In this document: positions 62,346-64,000 of the stretch, in pieces
Position numbering within the stretch: position 1 is the stretch's first letter
Layout of the letters: each line of letters starts with the position of its first letter
The notes under the pieces: generated by a model
The model's database searches: none
What the model saw: the letters and a program-made list of their open reading frames with translations, nothing else
What the model was told of the DNA's origin: nothing
Assembly: GCF_030272615.1 (NCBI RefSeq)
Contig: NC_081412.1
Coordinates: forward strand, 540,043,335 to 540,107,334
DNA length: 64,000 nt
Source of the DNA: Cryptomeria japonica
Taxonomy: Eukaryota; Streptophyta; Pinopsida; Cupressales; Cupressaceae
Reading direction: 5' to 3'
Made by a program: the position numbers and the translations under genes

Positions 62346-64000
62346 CTAGGTTCTGGCACAACCCACAATAGATTTGTTTCTTCTCTCAGCTATTCCATTT
62401 TGCTGTGGAGTTCTCGATGCAGAGACTTGTCTTTTAATACCATGATCATTGCAAAATAAGTTGAACTCATCATATGTGAACTCTCCTCCTCTATCTGATC
62501 TAAGACATTTCAGATATCTTCCTATTTCATTTTCAACTCTTGACTTGTACCATTTAAACATTTGTAAAGCTTCTGATTTTTCTTTTAAAAGCATTACTAA
62601 CATCATCCTTGAGTAATCAACCAAAAATAATATGAAATATTTATAACCATAATAACTTTGAACTTTCATAGGACCACAAAGATCAGTGTGCACAAGATCT
62701 AAAATTCCCTTTGAAGTGTAGGACTTACTTGTAAAGCTTGATCTTGTCATCTTACCCATCTAGAATCCTTGGCACATAGCATTCTCGGGCTTTTCCAAAC
62801 TCAGTAGACCTCTTACTTGGTGCTTCTTACTTATTTTGATCAGATTATCAAAATTTACATGACAAAACCTTTTATGCCATAACCACGCATCATCTATCTT
62901 TGCATACAGACACTTATTTCAAGTTGAGTCAAGGTGAAATGTGTTATCTTTTGTTTGTGTCCCAGTAGCAGCTAACTTTCCATGCTTGTCATGAACTTTG
63001 ACAATTCCTTTCTGAAATTCTATTCGGTGTCCTGTATTGTTTAGCTGTGCTACACTCAACAAATTGTATTTTAAACCTTCAACCCAATAAACATCATTGC
63101 ATCTTACATTGTCAAGAAGTGTTATAGATCCTTTACCTTTTACTGGACATGGTGCATCATTACCAAATCTTACATAGCCTCCATCATAGTCTTCTAACAT
63201 AACAAACTTGTGTCTATCACCTGTCATGTGATGTGAGCATCCACTATCTATGATCCAAGAATCATTAGTATTTATGTGAGATATTAGGGCTTTTTCTTCA
63301 TACCTTTCTTCATCTGATCCATCTTTGATAGCCACATAAACTACTTCCTCTGTATCAGTTTCATCTGATTTATCATCATTGAATTCCTCATCAGCTATTA
63401 AGCATGACTTTCTATCTCTTTTTCTGAATTATCGGTGTCCTCTGTAATGATTATCTTTATGTTTGTCATCTCGGTAATCTCTCTTTTCAGTAGATTCTTT
63501 GTCAGGACAGTTAGAAGCCATATGTCCTATCTTATCATAATTGAAACATTTCAAAGGTAGTTTTCCTTTATACTTACCTTTTCCTCTCGGTAACCTTCTG
63601 GCTAATAGTGCTTCAAACTCTTCTTTCTTTCTGATTTCCTCATACAGTTTGTGTACTTCCTCCATGTTCTTTCGAAATCTTTCACTTGCTCCACTGTGAT
63701 CCCCTTTAGTGTACTTACTCACTCTATCATTGTAATCATCAAATTCACCAATATGAAAAGAACTAAATGCAGATTCAACTTTATTTACCAAAGACCCACT
63801 GTTATCAAAGTTACTTAACTCAAATGCATGTAGCTTACCAATAGTAGCATCTAAAGAAACTAGCATATTGGGTACAGACCTTAATTCATTGATTGCAAAG
63901 ACTTGGATTGCATAAGCTGGTAGAAGGGTTCTTAACAACTTACTTGTTATATCCTTTTCTTCAATAGTTCCACCTGCTCCTTTGATTTGATTGACAATCT
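62346..64000 (-). pseudogene. Copia gag, protease and integrase core, 5' end outside window
   Basis: A single frame enters from the right edge and reaches 62,346, with stops at 63,429, 62,919 and 62,760. Gag: KLLRTLLPAYAIQVFAINEL, then knuckle CFNYDKIGHMASNC in which Tyr replaces the second Cys. Protease: DSWIIDSGCSHHMTGD (active Asp present) and YNLLSVAQLNNTGHRIEF. GAG-pre-integrase: LWHKRFCHVNFDNLIKI. Integrase core: VHTDLCGPMKV, CLRSDRGGEFTYDEF, TPQQNGIAERRNKSI with all three acidic residues. Function: particle assembly, polyprotein cleavage and cDNA insertion. Confidence 0.93.

Larger units (their letters stand above)
58326..64000 (-). mobile_element. Ty1/copia retrotransposon, Sirevirus-like, cut by the window edge
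   Basis: On the minus strand the order is gag, protease, integrase, RT/RNase H, a 3' untranslated region with serial G-rich runs, a PPT and the 3' LTR; the 5' LTR lies beyond the right edge. Integrase before RT makes it copia. Gag, protease and integrase share one frame. The predicted left TSD copy is cttaa (58,321-58,325), untestable here. Stops and at least one frameshift show it is inactive. Confidence 0.9.

Noticed and set aside
62169..62459. 96-codon plus-strand ORF
   Set aside because: Antisense to the copia integrase region.

Overview
This window looks like repeat-dense intergenic DNA from the nuclear genome of a large-genome seed plant. It holds plant-type LTR retrotransposons, plant L1-like LINEs and a plant NLR leucine-rich-repeat fragment, and I see no intact cellular gene. 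A conifer or other gymnosperm is plausible, but that is inference. Nearly every coding region is broken by in-frame stops (often CAG/CAA/CGA to TAG/TAA/TGA) and frameshifts, as expected of old, cytosine-methylated transposons.

Layout. 1-5.1 kb: a Q/N-rich minus-strand ORF running off the left edge, several minisatellites and an unrecognised broken ORF. 6.0-9.9 kb: minus-strand Ty3/gypsy gag, a decayed tRNA-iMet-type primer site and a probable long LTR. 10.0 kb: a hexanucleotide microsatellite. 11.0-15.1 kb: a small pol-less gypsy-like element with two LTRs. 15.4-23.5 kb: a cleanly bounded 8.1-kb LTR element (5-bp TSD, PBS, PPT) that encodes a five-zinc-knuckle Gag-like protein and a second long ORF but no protease, integrase or reverse transcriptase. 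26.5-27.0 kb: a minus-strand LINE scrap. 27.9-34.0 kb: a near-complete L1-like LINE. 34.2-47.3 kb: a second, 5'-truncated LINE split by an 11.2-kb Athila-like Ty3/gypsy element (34,699-45,876), with the TSD lying in LINE coding sequence. 51.3-52.6 kb: an NLR LRR pseudogene. 55.3-58.3 kb: a Tat-like gypsy remnant. 58.3-64.0 kb: the 3' LTR and gag-pol of a minus-strand Ty1/copia element that runs off the right edge.

How the pieces relate. The pol-less 8.1-kb element and the copia element at the right edge share LTR landmarks, serial G-rich polypurine motifs before the 3' LTR and the same PPT/LTR junction word. I infer that they belong to one Sirevirus-like lineage, with a non-autonomous form and a relative of its possible helper in the same window. 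This pair is the best candidate for something under-described. A second theme is that two unrelated LTR lineages (the pol-less element and the Athila-like element) each carry an extra long ORF with a similar general pattern to plant 'putative transposon protein' domains.
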